64,000 nucleotides of DNA, taken from assembly GCA_903813345.2 (NCBI GenBank), contig CAIIXF020000006.1:25985936-26049935 (forward strand), read 5' to 3'. Numbering within the stretch: the stretch's first letter is position 1; the number at the start of each line of letters is the position of its first letter. Positions 12,480-25,550 of the stretch are shown one piece after another. A model generated the notes under the pieces. It saw nothing but the letters and a program-made list of their open reading frames with translations. It ran no database searches and had not been told where the DNA came from. This DNA comes from Owenia fusiformis (Eukaryota; Annelida; Polychaeta; Sabellida; Oweniidae). The position numbers and the translations under genes were made by a program.

Positions 12480-13981
12480 TTAATCATCAGTTGAAATTCC
12501 AAGATGCAAATATCTAACATCTGCACTAGGATATAATCCCCATATCCTTTGGTTCCTTTGAAAATCTGTTCAGATTACATGGCCAGTTCAAAGGCCTTAT
12601 TGACTTCACCATGATAGCTGATATCTGTTTTCATCCTGACAAGATATTATAGGAATGAAAATTATCATTTATATCATTGAGTGGATATTGATATCTTCAC
12701 AAGTAAGTACAACGTTAGTCCTTATTTTTCAATTTTTAGATGAAACTCTATTTGAGAGATGGAAATCTTAACTTATGCAAAGGGTACACCGTCACTTTGA
12801 ATAACTAACAAGCTAGCCAATCAGAGTTGACACATCCTTGCATTGTAGAAGTTGAGAATTTAAAAATATAATCAAGTTAAAAAATTTAGTAATAATTATG
12901 GTAATTATGCACTCATGGTAAATACAATTTTGATGATGATGCCATTAACCATCACCTGCTTTTCCCCATGGTGTTTTCAAAGAACCCCAAGGGATCTGAA
13001 GGCCCATGGTGTTTTCAAAGAACCCAAAGGATCTAAAGGATAATAGTATATTGAATTTCAAAGAAATAATGAAGTTTAAAGATTTGGAATACCTGACCCA
13101 TATGGCCAACGGGGGGTTTCACTCAAACATACCTCCTGTATGTGCCGCACCAACTTTATAAGCAGTTTTTGTAGAAAAACTGATTTTTGACTTGAGAAAG
13201 GCTCTTTCTTCGACAAATTTTCATGTTTTTTTCCTCTCAGATTGGCCAGGTCCCATGGTTTATGCCTCAAGCCAAAATTGCCCATGCTACACATACCCAC
13301 CCAAATTATTCAGAGTGAACCCCAAGAATATGGCCCCTAGCTGCTAACACAGCTAATGTATGATGCCAAAATTGCAAAAACCAGGAAATGGCAGTCTGAG
13401 GTCAAATAGGTACAATGCATGTAAATAAACATAAAATGAGGAGTATGCATTGCATACACCCTGCTGAGAATCAAAGTTTTAATTTGTCCTGTCAATTTTG
13501 ATGGAAGGGGGGGGGGGCTGACCAACAGAGGACAAAAAAACAAATGGATGGACACCTACATACTCCTGTTAAGGGTCATCATGTTCAGCAAAAAATGCAC
13601 GTCTTTTCAAAGGCTATCACCACTATAAAATCTTACTCATCACTCACTGTCTGAGCATTTAATTGGTTGAGGCATAATAAAGAGCTTGATGACTTAAAGC
13701 ATATCATATTCTTCATATTAAATCCACACAAAGTCATCAGAAATGTCATATAGGATGTCCACATGCGATTGATCACATGATTACAAGACAACTAAGCAAG
13801 TATTGTCTGAAAGCATGAGAAGTCTTACTGCCCCAGCCAAAACCAAATATTCTAGGTTAACTCAATCTGGTATACTGTAAAACAAGATTATTTCAAATGG
13901 ATTATGATGTCATCATTTATAAAGTAACTTATATTGGGTCCAGGAAACTGGACATGGAAGGCATGGCTGCAATGTTATATA

Positions 13982-14616
13982 CAGGGTGTCCCGAAAGTAT
14001 GGGGCCCCCCCTAGGCAGACATATTCCAGTGTCCTCAAAGTATGTGTCATATATCATTTTAAAGCTTGTCCAAAGTTACATTGATTTGCCAAGTATCATG
14101 ATTTAACTTCCAAATGGGAAAAAGTTACAGTCATTTTAAAAGTTAGTGTTTTGTCAAAATAAAGTTCAATTTTACACCACATTACTAGTCAATGTGTCCC
14201 CCCTTGACCGTGTTAACAGCGGCAATTATTTTCAGATATGACCTTAAAAGTCCTTCAAATAGGAGTGTGGAACTTTATAACCCTCTTAAATCCTGTTGAG
14301 GGACTTTAGAAGAGTTTCCTTAGAGTTTCTACCCTCACCGTTCTCTTTTTCCAACTCAATATCCATCCAATCCGAAAAGAATTGCTGCTGTTAAGATGGC
14401 CCGGGAGAACACATTGACTAGTGGTTTGGTGTAAAATTGAACTTAATTTTGACCAAACACTAAATCTTTAAATACCTGTAATTTTTTCACATTTGAGAGT
14501 TGAACCATGATACTTGGTGATACTTTGGATAAGCTTTAAAATGATATATGACACATACTATGACGACACTGGTATATGTCTGCCTAGGGGGGACCCCATA
14601 CTTTCGGGACCCCCTG
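13982..14616. mobile_element. Mariner/Tc1-like fold-back element, CAGGGTGTCCCG termini
   Basis: 635 bp. The left end CAGGGTGTCCCGAAAGTATG matches the inverted right end CAGGGGGTCCCGAAAGTATG, and the arms stay similar for about 220 bp (e.g. GTGTAAAATTGAACTT on the right arm). TA at 13,980-13,981 and 14,617-14,618. No transposase motif in the centre. Confidence 0.85.
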
Positions 14617-14649
14617 TATATGGAATGTTGATGTGGACAAGTCAGTCGA

Positions 14650-14735
14650 CTCCATACCTCAGGGGTAGAGCACTCGTCTGGACAGCGAGGGGTAGTGGAT
14701 TCGATCCCAACTGGGTGGACTGACTTTTTCACATC
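14650..14735 (+). repeat. tRNA-like segment, possible SINE head
   Basis: A-box-like TACCTCAGGGGTAGAGCAC and B-box-like GGATTCGATCCC are about 40 bp apart, with an anticodon-like stem CTCG...CGAG. The acceptor and T stems pair poorly, so it is not called a functional tRNA gene. Confidence 0.4.
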
Positions 14736-15269
14736 AGCCATAAGCGCAGAATTTCATTCTGTGTTTCCATTAACCAATTTATTAACCTCTTTCATCAAAA
14801 ATTGATACGTAATGAACTTCTACTGCCTACCAAAAAAGGAATGTGAATCTGTATACAGTTAATAGAGATCTTATGAATAGATGGCGGTCATTCAAAGGGC
14901 CAATATTTTGTTTAAATTAGTTCTTCAACATGTAATGTAATGACTTCAGTATGAATAAAATGTCTTACAATCTTGATGTTTTGTATTGTTATAGATTCGT
15001 GAATGATGAATGGGAAGGGGTGTAAGACATTGATTCTGTTGGATGTTGTTTGGGATACTGGGGAGTTGTGTTCCTATTATGACCAGTTCTGCTCTTAAAT
15101 GATTGTTTTTCTGTCTTTCTGTTTTTCTTGGAGTGTTTGGTTTTTTCCCTTTGGCACTTTTACTTTCATATGCTGGAAGAGAATAGTGTCACATGAAGAA
15201 TAGCGCCTTCTCAAATAAATCCTAAATATTAGTGCTTACGGGAAAATACCAAAAATGTTTACAACACAG

Positions 15270-15429
15270 CAAGAAAATGCAAAATGTCACCACCTGCCAT
15301 TTCTTACATACACCTAACACCAATTGCCAAACATCAACCACTAAAAATCAAACATCAAACACCAACTGCTGAATGCTGACTGTCGAACACCATCCACAAA
15401 AAGTTGGGAGTCTTTACCAACATGTCACC
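15270..15429 (+). repeat. Family A dispersed repeat
   Basis: ATGCAAAATGTCACCACCTG, GCCATTTCTTACATACACC, then CCATCCACAAAAAGTTGGG and CATGTCACCAATTCTGG. The 3' hairpin runs directly into the 20-bp minisatellite. Confidence 0.65.
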
Positions 15430-15630
15430 AATTCTGGTGGTGACATAACAATTCTGGTGGTGACATAACAATTCTGATGGTGACATAACAATTCTGGTGG
15501 TGACATAACAATTCTGATGGTGACATAACAATTTTGGTGGTGACATAATAATTCTAGTGGTGACATAACAATTCTGGTGGTGACATAACAATTCTAGTGG
15601 TGACATAACAATTCTGGTGGTGACATAATA
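15430..15630 (+). repeat. 20-bp minisatellite from the repeat's 3' end
   Basis: About ten tandem copies of ATTCTGGTGGTGACATAACA with point variants. The unit contains GGTGGTGACATAA, which is the terminal hairpin arm of family A elements. Confidence 0.9.
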
Positions 15631-16093
15631 ATGACCTAAGTTGGAAGAAGTCCAATGAGTTGAGGCAAAATTATATTCATAAGAAATCGTAAGGGTGATC
15701 GACTCTGCTATTACAAAGCATGTTTTACAGTAAAGGTTATGGGGAACTTAAGATGTTGAATTGTACCTTTTACCTCCTAACTGAATTTTCACTTTTCATT
15801 TGATTATCTGAAGGAAACAAGTTCTTTGATTCTTACAATGATTAACAACTCTAGCGCCATTTTCCAAGAATGTGACACAAAAGTTAACATTTCATCTTGC
15901 AGGTCAATGATTTTTTCCAAACAATATTAAAGAATGAAGTGTACATAATATTACATTAAATATAGCAAACAGAATCAAGCCAAATGTTTTCTTAAAAGGA
16001 ATTGAGATATCATAAAATACAGAAGTTACTGAAGATGTCAATATCCGTTAGGATTGAAAAGGAGGGAAGGGGGGGGGGGGTTTCCATCATCTA

Positions 16094-17168
16094 CAGGGTG
16101 GTCAAAAAATGGAAACCCTGCATTTTCCTCATATCTTTGTCATTTTAGGTATTTACTCCTTGATATTTGACACATTTGTACAACATTTAATTTCCTACCA
16201 GATTACCATATTGCATGACCATCAGATTGATAGTCACAATGGTAGAGCACTTTGAACTAGGGGTGGGACGGATAACCGAAATACCAAAAAACCGCGGTTG
16301 ATAGCCTTCAGATCGGTTTTCGGATCACGGCCCTACTTTCGGATCAGCTTTTCGGATCGTTTTCGGATTAATATTTCATTGGTAAAGTATCAATAAAACA
16401 GTTAAAAACACTGTTTTACAGCAACATTTTTGATATTCCTAGTCCCTACCTTGTCTGTCTTGTCTGTTGCTAGCTCACTCGTTTACTAGATTCGTTTCGT
16501 ATCCGCATATTCGTATCCCTCGGTAATCAATCATGTGGTCCCTGGTACTATATTCTTTAGTCGTGTATTCTAAATAATATGTATTGTTCATGAAATACTA
16601 TAACATAAAATTCCATCTATAAAATATTGTTATAACGTGGCATAATTGACACAAAGCAGCTAATCATGTCAATCAATACAAATCCTTAAAATGAATGAAC
16701 CGAACCGAAAAAACCGAACCGATGGCTGATGATCCGAAAAACTGAACCGAACCGAAACGAACCGTCCCATCCCTACTTTGAACAAGATGCCCCAGTGTGA
16801 CCACCATTGCGCTATTGGCAATTCTGAACAGGTTGTCAATGATCTGACTACATTTTTCAGCAGGTATGGCCTAAATGACTTGGAGTTGTCCTGAGGTTAT
16901 TTTCGTACACTCTGTTTTGGTGTATCACCACAGGTTGAAGTTAGATAGGAACTATTTGGATGCTGAGTGCAGGTTTGCCTATAGCGCCACTGGACCATGT
17001 TGTTTAAAGTGCTGTAACATTGTGACTATCAATTTGATGGTCATGAAATATGGTAGGCTGGTAAAAATTCTAATGATGTAAAAATGTGCCAAATATCAGG
17101 GAGTAATTTCCTAAAATGATAAAGATATGAGGACAATGGCGACAGGGATTCCGTTTTTTACCACGCCG
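16094..17168. mobile_element. Mariner-like fold-back element, CAGGGTGGTC termini
   Basis: Left CAGGGTGGTCAAAAAATGG and the inverse of the right, CGGCGTGGTAAAAAACGG, with TA at 16,092-16,093 and 17,169-17,170. Long arms match (CTCATATCTTTGTCATTTTA with CTCATATCTTTATCATTTTA; GACCATCAGATTGATAGTC with GACCATCAAATTGATAGTC). Interrupted by a hAT-like element. Confidence 0.85.
16258..16775. mobile_element. hAT-like element with 8-bp TSD
   Basis: 518 bp, termini TAGGGGTGGGACGG and CCGTCCCATCCCTA, flanked by the perfect 8-bp duplication CTTTGAAC (16,250-16,257 and 16,776-16,783). Subterminal repeats of CGGTTTTCGGATC / GATCCGAAAAAC type. No transposase ORF: non-autonomous. Confidence 0.92.
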
Positions 17169-17371
17169 TATGCTTTCTGTTCTATTTTATTCTATTTGTT
17201 TGTAAAACAAATTTTGCTCGACTTTTGAAACATGAGATCTTTTAGTAAAAACTGAATTTTGAAATTCTGTAGGAAAATGAAACTAAATTCCTAATAAAAA
17301 CATTGTGTCATCCCCCATCCATACCATCCCCCACTCTCTGATTTGGAATAGGTCCTGGGTTCCAGTGTTTC

Positions 17372-17502
17372 ACATGCAAAATGTCACCACCTGTCATTTG
17401 TTACAGATGCTGCCCGCCGCCCACTATCTGCCACCCATCAAATACTATCCACAATAAGGTTGGAGACTATAATAATATGTCACTTCCTTTGGTTGTGACA
17501 TA
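17372..17502 (+). repeat. Family A dispersed repeat
   Basis: CATGCAAAATGTCACCACCT, CATTTGTTACAGATGCTGCC, CCACAATAAGGTTGGAGAC and the decayed terminal hairpin TGTCACTTCC..GGTTGTGACA. Confidence 0.65.
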
Positions 17503-20500
17503 AAAACACTTGTTATATAAATACCTAGAATTACACCTGTTCTACAATGCTCTCTTAAAGGATCATTAAATTATTCTTAGATGTTCACAACCAAGCAAAG
17601 CAATTTTCCAACAATGTACGTACGATGTATACTCATATCTTATTCCAACCTATAGTATTAATCACTCTGTAACTTACTGGTCAAATACATTGTAATTAAT
17701 ACGAATAGAGATGCTGATCCTTTAATTAGAAACTATCCTAAAATCCTAGAAAATCTGCAAGGGTAGTGATCCTTTAATTATTGATTAGTGTTAAGCGGCT
17801 CTATAAAAGGCTTATCCAAGTCACTGAACATTACTAAACGGGAGAAAGTCAAACTGGATTGAGAGCCAAGAGTACAGGTGATAAATTTTAACAATAAATA
17901 AGGTAAGTCTGTTAATTCCCTCGTAACTTCACAACTAATCGGCAGAATAGTGAACTACTAGAATGTATCGAATGAGTCGGAGGATTTTAGGCTTTTTGAT
18001 TCCATCTTTGGGATTTGTGAATATATTTTTACATATAATTAACAAGATTTTTAGATTTTTTGCTCTGTTTTATATACTTACGCTATCATTAATTTTTTTT
18101 ATGTAAGATCAGAAGTAAAAGCATTTTCTTGTACAGTTTAGTTGTTTTTTTAAGTTAATCACCATAACAACTATCAACTAGAATACCTCTGTAAGTGGAA
18201 CACCTCCTATGTGGAACACTTTTTTTAGAGGTTTCAAAGGGGATCAACTTACAAAAGATTTATTGTTCATTTTAAAAAACTCAAACTGCCTGTCTCAGCA
18301 ATTTAAAATAAATGGATTAAAAATAGATTAAAATTAATTACTTTTCAATAAAAAGGGTTATTGGCTTAAACTTATCTTTTTTGATATTTCTATTTTTTTC
18401 CATTGACAGTTTTTTTGAATTAAGAATTTTTAATATATTTATGAGCACAATATAAAAGTCAACTTGACAGTCTTGACACCCTTCTTCACAACTAGCAAAT
18501 CACATTTACATAATTGATGTCTTTTTAAATTGGATTTAATACTCTTTTGCTGAAGTAATTTAGACTCAAAAATTGAAAGAAGTAAAGCAAGAAAAAATAT
18601 TAAAGCAACAGCGTACTTGAAGAGCAAAACAACCAACTTGCTTAATACCTTGAAGATACTTAAAGAATACCCTATAATATTATCTTAAGTTTTCCAAGTA
18701 TGATTCGAAATGAATATGATTCCAATACTAGATGTGATTGCCAAATAATGTTTCTTATTTATTATGATCCAAAAACTTATATTTCTTAAGGAAAATAAAA
18801 TGATTCTTTGGTCTTGCTATCCAACCAGAAGCATAGCAGTTTAAAAGAATCCATACAAGGGGAAAACATTTTATCATACTGTTGGCTTATTCACTTAGAC
18901 ATATATTTTGGACTTTCTCATGAAAAATAAATTTCACAGATCGTTTGTTAATTTTCTTGCAAAAAATTGTACATGCATACATTTTCTACAATTTACAGGT
19001 ACGTTTTTGCATTTCATGTTGTGTGAGAGGAACAGATAGGACTAATACAAGATCAGTATGCCATTCAAACTCTACTAAATTCTAAGATAAATCTATTCTC
19101 ATATTTTTGTCATAAAAAAGGACAACAAATATGCAAAGTTTGTTAAAACTGAATGTCAAAAAAGTTGGTGAACTTATAGCGAAATGTACCTTAAGTTATC
19201 TAAAAAAGTATATACATTGCGCATGCATCCCGTCATGGATAAACTATAAAAATTAGGACTGCATGCCTCATGAGAAGATTACTCCCAAGTTTTTACACTC
19301 TTTATCCTATTCAATTCCTTTAAGTATATGATCCAGACCATATTATTTGACATATTTTCCCTATGGGATTACTGTCAGTTTGGGAATTACAGAGTCCACT
19401 GAAGTGCTATGAAAGGGTTTGATACTCAGCTTTATTAAATGCTTTCAACTTTAATTTTTGGAGTCGTTGATGATGGTTCGTTTATTGAGCATGTGTTATG
19501 TGATAGAACAAATTGATACTCAATGAAGCGCAGATTACTGCCATTTGAGATAATAAAGTTGATTTGAAGTGTATCTAGTAAAATCATATTAATATCAAGC
19601 TTCATTTCATTATGGAAGTGCTTTTCCTGACTTAAAAGTTTGATTTGAGAATCTAGTGCTAAAAAATTAATCCAAGCCAAGTTATTACAATATATGGGAT
19701 AATTCTTTAGTTACACATGGCTTTGATTTTCTTCAAAAGTCAATAATATAACACGAGCCTCAATTGACCATATATAGCCAATCGTGCCCAAAAATGTGAT
19801 GAGTTACCCAATTATGAAGCGTTTGTCTGATTGATGTAAGGATCTTCTAATTACTGACGACAATAAAGGGAATTATTGATCAATCGAAGGAAATAATTAG
19901 AAGATTTACAACGAAGCGATTAATTAAATATACCGTACCTGACAACTTATCACTTATATAATTAATCAATATTAAAACGTTGATACAGAAGGCATGGAAA
20001 AGGTAGTACTGCTAAATGAAAAACTTTTTTTCAAAATTTAAGTTGACATGAATAAATCTTGCCTGAATAAAGCTGTTAAGTAACGGGAATGCATTTCTTG
20101 TTTGTATATTATTTGAACGCAGGTCAAACCAGAGGTAAAACGTAGCATTTCTTTTGAGGTAAAAAATATTTTCTACTAGTAAATCTGATAATGAGACTAA
20201 TTGTCACTATTACATAATTTGTCATTGAAAAGGTGATCATGTTTGTCAGTCGCGGAACCATTCTGATAGGTTTTACATTTATTTCGTACATTCCCTAGGC
20301 TTATTACCATTTTTGTAATGGGTGGTAGGGGGGATCAATTTTCAACAAAATATGTCTTTCTATGTTAGAACAGGCAGTTGATACTATGGTCACGGGCCAC
20401 ACATTCAAGTTTCCATTGAATGTGCAGTGTTAATATTCGAAGCATGGCTTAAAAGGTACTGCTTTTCTAAACCACCAATAAACAATTACCAATTTACATA

Positions 20501-21185
20501 AAATTGAGTTCCAACATTAGGTTAGCCACAGATTTGCCAAAATTAAGACTCTATATTATTATTATATTAAGACTCTAGTATTATCGAAAAGGTTTTTGAG
20601 AACATTTTAGCTTCACCTTTTGAATACCTCCACTGCACATAAAGAGTGGACCAAAATATGTCCATAATTTTTAATTGGTGATTTATTTAAAGAATTGTCA
20701 ATAGTAGACTCTTCAACATAGTTTAAGTAACTCTAAATGCGTTAAATGTTGATTTATTACACCCAAGTACCATGAGTACCTCATATCTGAGGACATGGCA
20801 TGGCAGCCTTCCCACGTTCTAACTAAAAGAAATAATTTGTTCAAATTGGTCATTTCATCACCCATAATACAATAAAAGATGTCATTTGCTCGGAATTAGA
20901 CATATTGATATGACTATAATTCAATAAAAATATAATTTCCTGAAAATTGTCTGGCAGCCTCATGGATATTACCCCCGGCAAGAATTTGACAGTGTCTCAA
21001 AATGACAGATTAGTCTACACTAAAAAGTTATTCTTTCAGCGTATTTTACTGTACTGTACGTACTTTACAGGGCTGTAATCCTTTTACCTACTAGCACCTT
21101 ACCAATTAGAATACTAGGAACCAACCAATCAGGGAGCTTGAGGAACAAGTGCTAAATGGGTGCACAATAATTAATGTGATTACGT
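17503..21185. other. Intron, no recognised gene
   Basis: AT-rich. Only a fragment of the GTGGAACACCTCC repeat near 18,185-18,240 is recognised. ORFs here are short and without motif. Confidence 0.5.
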
Positions 21186-21189
21186 CAGA

Positions 21190-21345
21190 GAAAATGATCA
21201 TATATAGAAAGTCATCTGTATTTCGATTTCGCTCGTTCAGAGATTTATTGAAAACTGAAAGAGTGAAGACGAAGGTCTCTTTTGAGAAGCGAAGTCGAAC
21301 GAATGCAAAAGGTAGGGCAGAAGGGATTCTGGGTAATTAATACAC
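21190..21345 (+). repeat. Dispersed repeat, family D (plus)
   Basis: Same family as 745-890: CAGAGATTTATTGAAAACTG, GTGAAGACGAAGGTCTCTTT, CGAACGAATGCAAAAGGTAG. Confidence 0.55.
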
Positions 21346-22009
21346 AACAAGGTTACATCATTGCAGTTTGTAAATGAATTATGAAAGCACAAAAGGACTC
21401 CCGATTATTGGTCAACAAGATCATGTCAGATTCATTGACGAGTGCATGTTAATTAGTGTAAGTGTTTGAACAGAAGCAAATGGCCAATTAACACTAATGG
21501 ACAGTATGCATGCGATAAAAGTTATCAGGATAGATGACAGTTATTCCAAAAACAAAAGTGATAGCTACTGACCTCACTTATTGAAAAATGAAATATTATA
21601 CTAGATCTATTAGTTAATTAATTAGGTTGAACATGACAATAATTCCAAGGTTCTTGATCCCGAGACTTCTCTTAAATGTCTAGTCTTTCCATTAATCTTG
21701 GATCTCTTAGAAAGAACTTGTGATTTAATAATCTATCCTCCCCAATTATTTGATTGTTCCTCAGATTTTATGGTTTTAAATGGATTGGGTTTGCTGTATC
21801 TTTTTGCACTTTTACAGTCCCTAAAATGATGTCAACAAACACTTTGGAAGTTTGAGTTTTAGGGCATAGGGCAGTATTCAAAAATACAAAATAACCTTAA
21901 ATATGCACCATAAAAATTAGCTTTGCTTTGATTCCTAATGGACCCTCTTTATGTAAGTAGGTAATGGAGGAGGTGAGGAATTCATGGTCGCAGGACTTTA
22001 CTAATTATA

Positions 22010-22190
22010 CAGTAAAACCTGTGTATATTGAACATTTCTTTGTTGAGAAAAGAATTTAGTGTTTGTAGGTGTTCACTACAGAGAGGGTAATTTATACAGA
22101 AGTCAGTAGAGTATGTGTGGACGAAGGATATCCAAATACATGTATTGTATGTTCACTAGCCAGAAGTGTTTACTAAGACATGTTTTACTG
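22010..22190. mobile_element. CAGTAAAACC MITE, uninterrupted copy
   Basis: 181 bp, ends CAGTAAAACCTGTGTATATTG / ACATGTTTTACTG, TA at 22,008-22,009 and 22,191-22,192. Reference for the interrupted copy at 6,404. Confidence 0.85.
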
Positions 22191-22192
22191 TA

Positions 22193-24814
22193 TATATGTG
22201 CATGAATCATATTAAAACGGAATATGCTAAACACACTTCGACTGAATAAATATGAAAACAGTGAATATTGGTAGTTTTTGCTCTGAATAACAAGTCAATG
22301 TTCTCAGTGCAATGTTAAATGGCTTTTGTAAATAAAATACACTTCCAGAAATTCTGGATACTTAGTAAGTCAAGGTTGAATGTAAAAGATGCAGATCAAA
22401 AGGTCTTTATTAGTATATTCCAACCAAGCACCCATTTTTACATTTTGGAAAACATAAACAATGAGATTATTTTGACCATTTTGAAGATTTCCTAGTCAAA
22501 AGGGTACACAAGCTTGCTGGTGAAGATCATCTTAAACTGATTTATTTCTTTTTCAAAACATTTTTTATAGTGACATTAGTTGATCAATAAACCATCTAAC
22601 TGCCATTACTATGGCAACCTGTGCCACAAAAATACCAAAAAGGTTATCATGTCTACATCTCGATTCAATATATTAGGAGCCAAAAAAGGGGATTTGTCAA
22701 AACACCAAAATTTGTGATTTCTGAATTCAGAACTTCTCCATAATCTCAAACAAAGGGGGTTTGTCCCAATTTCAAAAAAATATTTTAAGTTAAAAATAGA
22801 GATTTCAGAAACATTAAATCATAATCATTTCCATAAACTAATCAATTAGTACAGACAATAAATTAATTACTGTAATAGTTATAGGTATGATTTTCACGTT
22901 AGCTTTTTGTCATTTTGCAACCATTTTCCATGAAAGACAAAATACATAAAGAGGAATGAAAGGTTATAGATGGAATATGTGTACTTATACCCTATCATAA
23001 TGATATGGTCCCTAGTGAATAAGGAGTCACTACCAATATGAGAGGAACAGAGTAATCCAGTCCAATCTAATTCTAAATCAGTCATTTGATTTATTTGATT
23101 GTAATCTGATCTCCCGCAGTATGCCATTGCTTTATCTCAAGGGATCAAACTGTTCCTTATAATAGACAGTGCCAAGGGCATTTCTGGAAATTGATGATGG
23201 GGGGGGGGGGGGGGGCAAAAAATCATTCTGATCCTCTTTTGTATGGCTCACTTTCTGAAATTCTGAAGATCATGCTTATTTCTTAAATACTGGATCTTGT
23301 TTTTCTAAGTCTCAGATATGATAAAAAAGTTCATTTAAAGTTCAGATATAAAGGTACTATAGTGTTGTAGATGCTTTTTATCACATAAGCCCTATCACAA
23401 TTGTGATATTGATCATTAATTTGGTGATTGTATAATTAAATCTTAATATGCTAATAACAGAACAAGTGAGATACTATAGAAAAAGAAATTTTGATGAGAT
23501 GAAAATTTACCTTTTTTTTCAAAATATCCAATATTGAATAAATTTTGACTCTCAATATATGTCAAATTAATATATGTATCAAATTCTGGTCCAATTTAAA
23601 AACACAAGGCCAATAAAAGAGCAGGATCCAAATTGACAGAAATAATGTTAATTGACAGAAAATGTATTGCAGTATATCCTGATTAAATTAAAAGTCACGA
23701 GATCATTCAAAACATGCAACTGACGCAACTGACTAAATGAACTATCGATCACAAAATTTCATTTGCAAAAAATTCCACATCACCTCACAAATCTCAACTT
23801 GCAAAAGTGTGAAGTGATTAAGCCTTTGGGATCACAAGTGATTGGATTAACAACGTTCCCCAGACATGAAAATTTATTCCAACCAATTTGATCAATAGAG
23901 CAAACCACATGAGCTTGTGGACAGAATCTTTGGGAAAGCTAACAAGCAAAACAGTTTGATTGATCTCAAAATTTGGGCCACCTTGTAGAATATGCTCGTG
24001 AGAATATCTAATTTAATTGTTTTTATCATGTTCCCAATCCACTGAAATAACAAAATAAGAAATGACAAGGTATAATGTAGCGCAAAGAAATTCATCATCA
24101 TGTTTTTACGCTCCAATATGTTCGCTATACGGTTCAACCTGTCCAAAGTGAACATTGTTGAACCAAATGGACTTGGACTGAAAACATTTTCAAATGCCAA
24201 TGTGTTCACTTCCATATGTTTACTGCATAGGATGCAATGCATATTCCCTATTCTCTGGACCTAAATGGGCACTTACATAAAGGTACCCAGAAAGAGTATA
24301 CTGGGAGATGCTCTAAATATCCCCATCTATATTTTTTCCTTGTGAGTGAACTGCCATGGATATTCCTTAAATGTCAATTTGCCCTAGATGTTCTCAAAAA
24401 ACAGATGTCATTGTAATCTTTTTAGTGAGATATCTTCTACCGATCACAAATCCTGTATTTCATACATGGAAGAAATCTCTAGCAGACCATATAAGGCTTT
24501 TATGTTCTTGGTTGTGTTATGCAATTTCATTAAATACAATTATTAAATAGAAACAACATGTAGAATTTAAAATGACTAAAAATAACTGTTTTTATTGTGC
24601 TCCACTCACATTACTGTCACATGCCTCGGTAGAATAAAACGTAATAAAACACTGCATGAATAAGTACATCAAATTTTGAGCTGCTGACGGAGTACAGTTA
24701 ATGCTGCTCACAAAAGAATGGCTCTGAAGCCATTCTAAGTGGTGAAATGAAAATTCAAATGTGTTATTGTTGATCATATAAGGACATTTTTTATCAATTA
24801 AGTAGAAACAGAAA
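22193..24814. other. Intron, no recognised gene
   Basis: Holds a run of 17 G at 23,199-23,215. A 116-codon ORF on the minus strand (23,892-24,242) has no motif and no splice logic. Confidence 0.5.
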
Positions 24815-25157
24815 TAATTGTGATAAAGACAATTATGATTATGCCAATTGTGATAAAGACAATTATGACTATGACAATTGTGATAATGACAATTGTGATT
24901 ATGCCAATTGTGATAATGCCAATTATGCTTATGCCAATTGTGATAAAGACAATTATGATATGCCAATTGTGATAAAGACAATTATGATTATGCCAATTGT
25001 GATAAAGACAATTATGACTATGCCAATTGTGATTATGCCAATTGTGATAAAGACAATTATGATATGCCAATTGTGATAAAGACAATTATGATATGCCAAT
25101 TGTGATAAAGACAATTATGATTATGCCAATTGTGATAATGACAATTGTGATTACACC
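24815..25157. repeat. 15-bp-based minisatellite
   Basis: Alternating 15-mers such as AATTGTGATAAAGAC and AATTATGATTATGCC, with variants, over about 340 bp. Every unit carries CAATTG- or AATTATG-like palindromic steps. Long minus ORFs (HNCLYHNWHN, ITIGI) are products of the repeat. Confidence 0.9.
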
Positions 25158-25204
25158 AACAATTCTCAAAATAATGAACTGTTGATGAACTGAGAATGAA
25201 ATAA

Positions 25205-25550
25205 ATTCTATGAGACAAGAAAACTGGACAAGAAAAAATACCTCATCTAAAACACCAACAATAAAAATACACTTAAACTTGATATTTTCAGATGCAGATG
25301 AGAACATTATACCTTGGGCTACTGGTTGCCCTGTTAGGCCTGGTCCAACTTACACACACAAGTCCCTTAGCAGCTTCATCAGGCTTCCGGTAGGTCCTGA
25401 AGTTACTTATTTGAAACTTTTTTTGTTTATTTGAATGTTTACTTTTGGCTGCTTGGGGTGTTGATAGGGCACCGGTGGTGTCATTAAAGGGTTGTCTTTG
25501 GAATATTATTTGAAGTTTTTGATTCTGTTTTGATATATTCAACATTATTT
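25205..25550. other. Unexplained higher-GC island
   Basis: An 85-codon minus frame (TYRKPDEAAKGLVCVSWTRP) has mixed protein-like composition and good-looking splice sites (taacttcag|GACC; TGTGT|gtaagt). The resulting 43-nt exon does not fit the phase of the mosaic gene, so nothing is called. Confidence 0.3.

Noticed and set aside
14650-14735. Functional tRNA gene
   Set aside because: A and B boxes are recognisable, but acceptor and T stems do not pair well; kept only as a tRNA-like repeat.
15430-15630. CRISPR-like array
   Set aside because: Head-to-tail 20-bp units without spacers; simple minisatellite.
24592-25085. His/Asn-rich minus ORFs (HNCLYHNWHN)
   Set aside because: Product of the 15-bp minisatellite in different frames.
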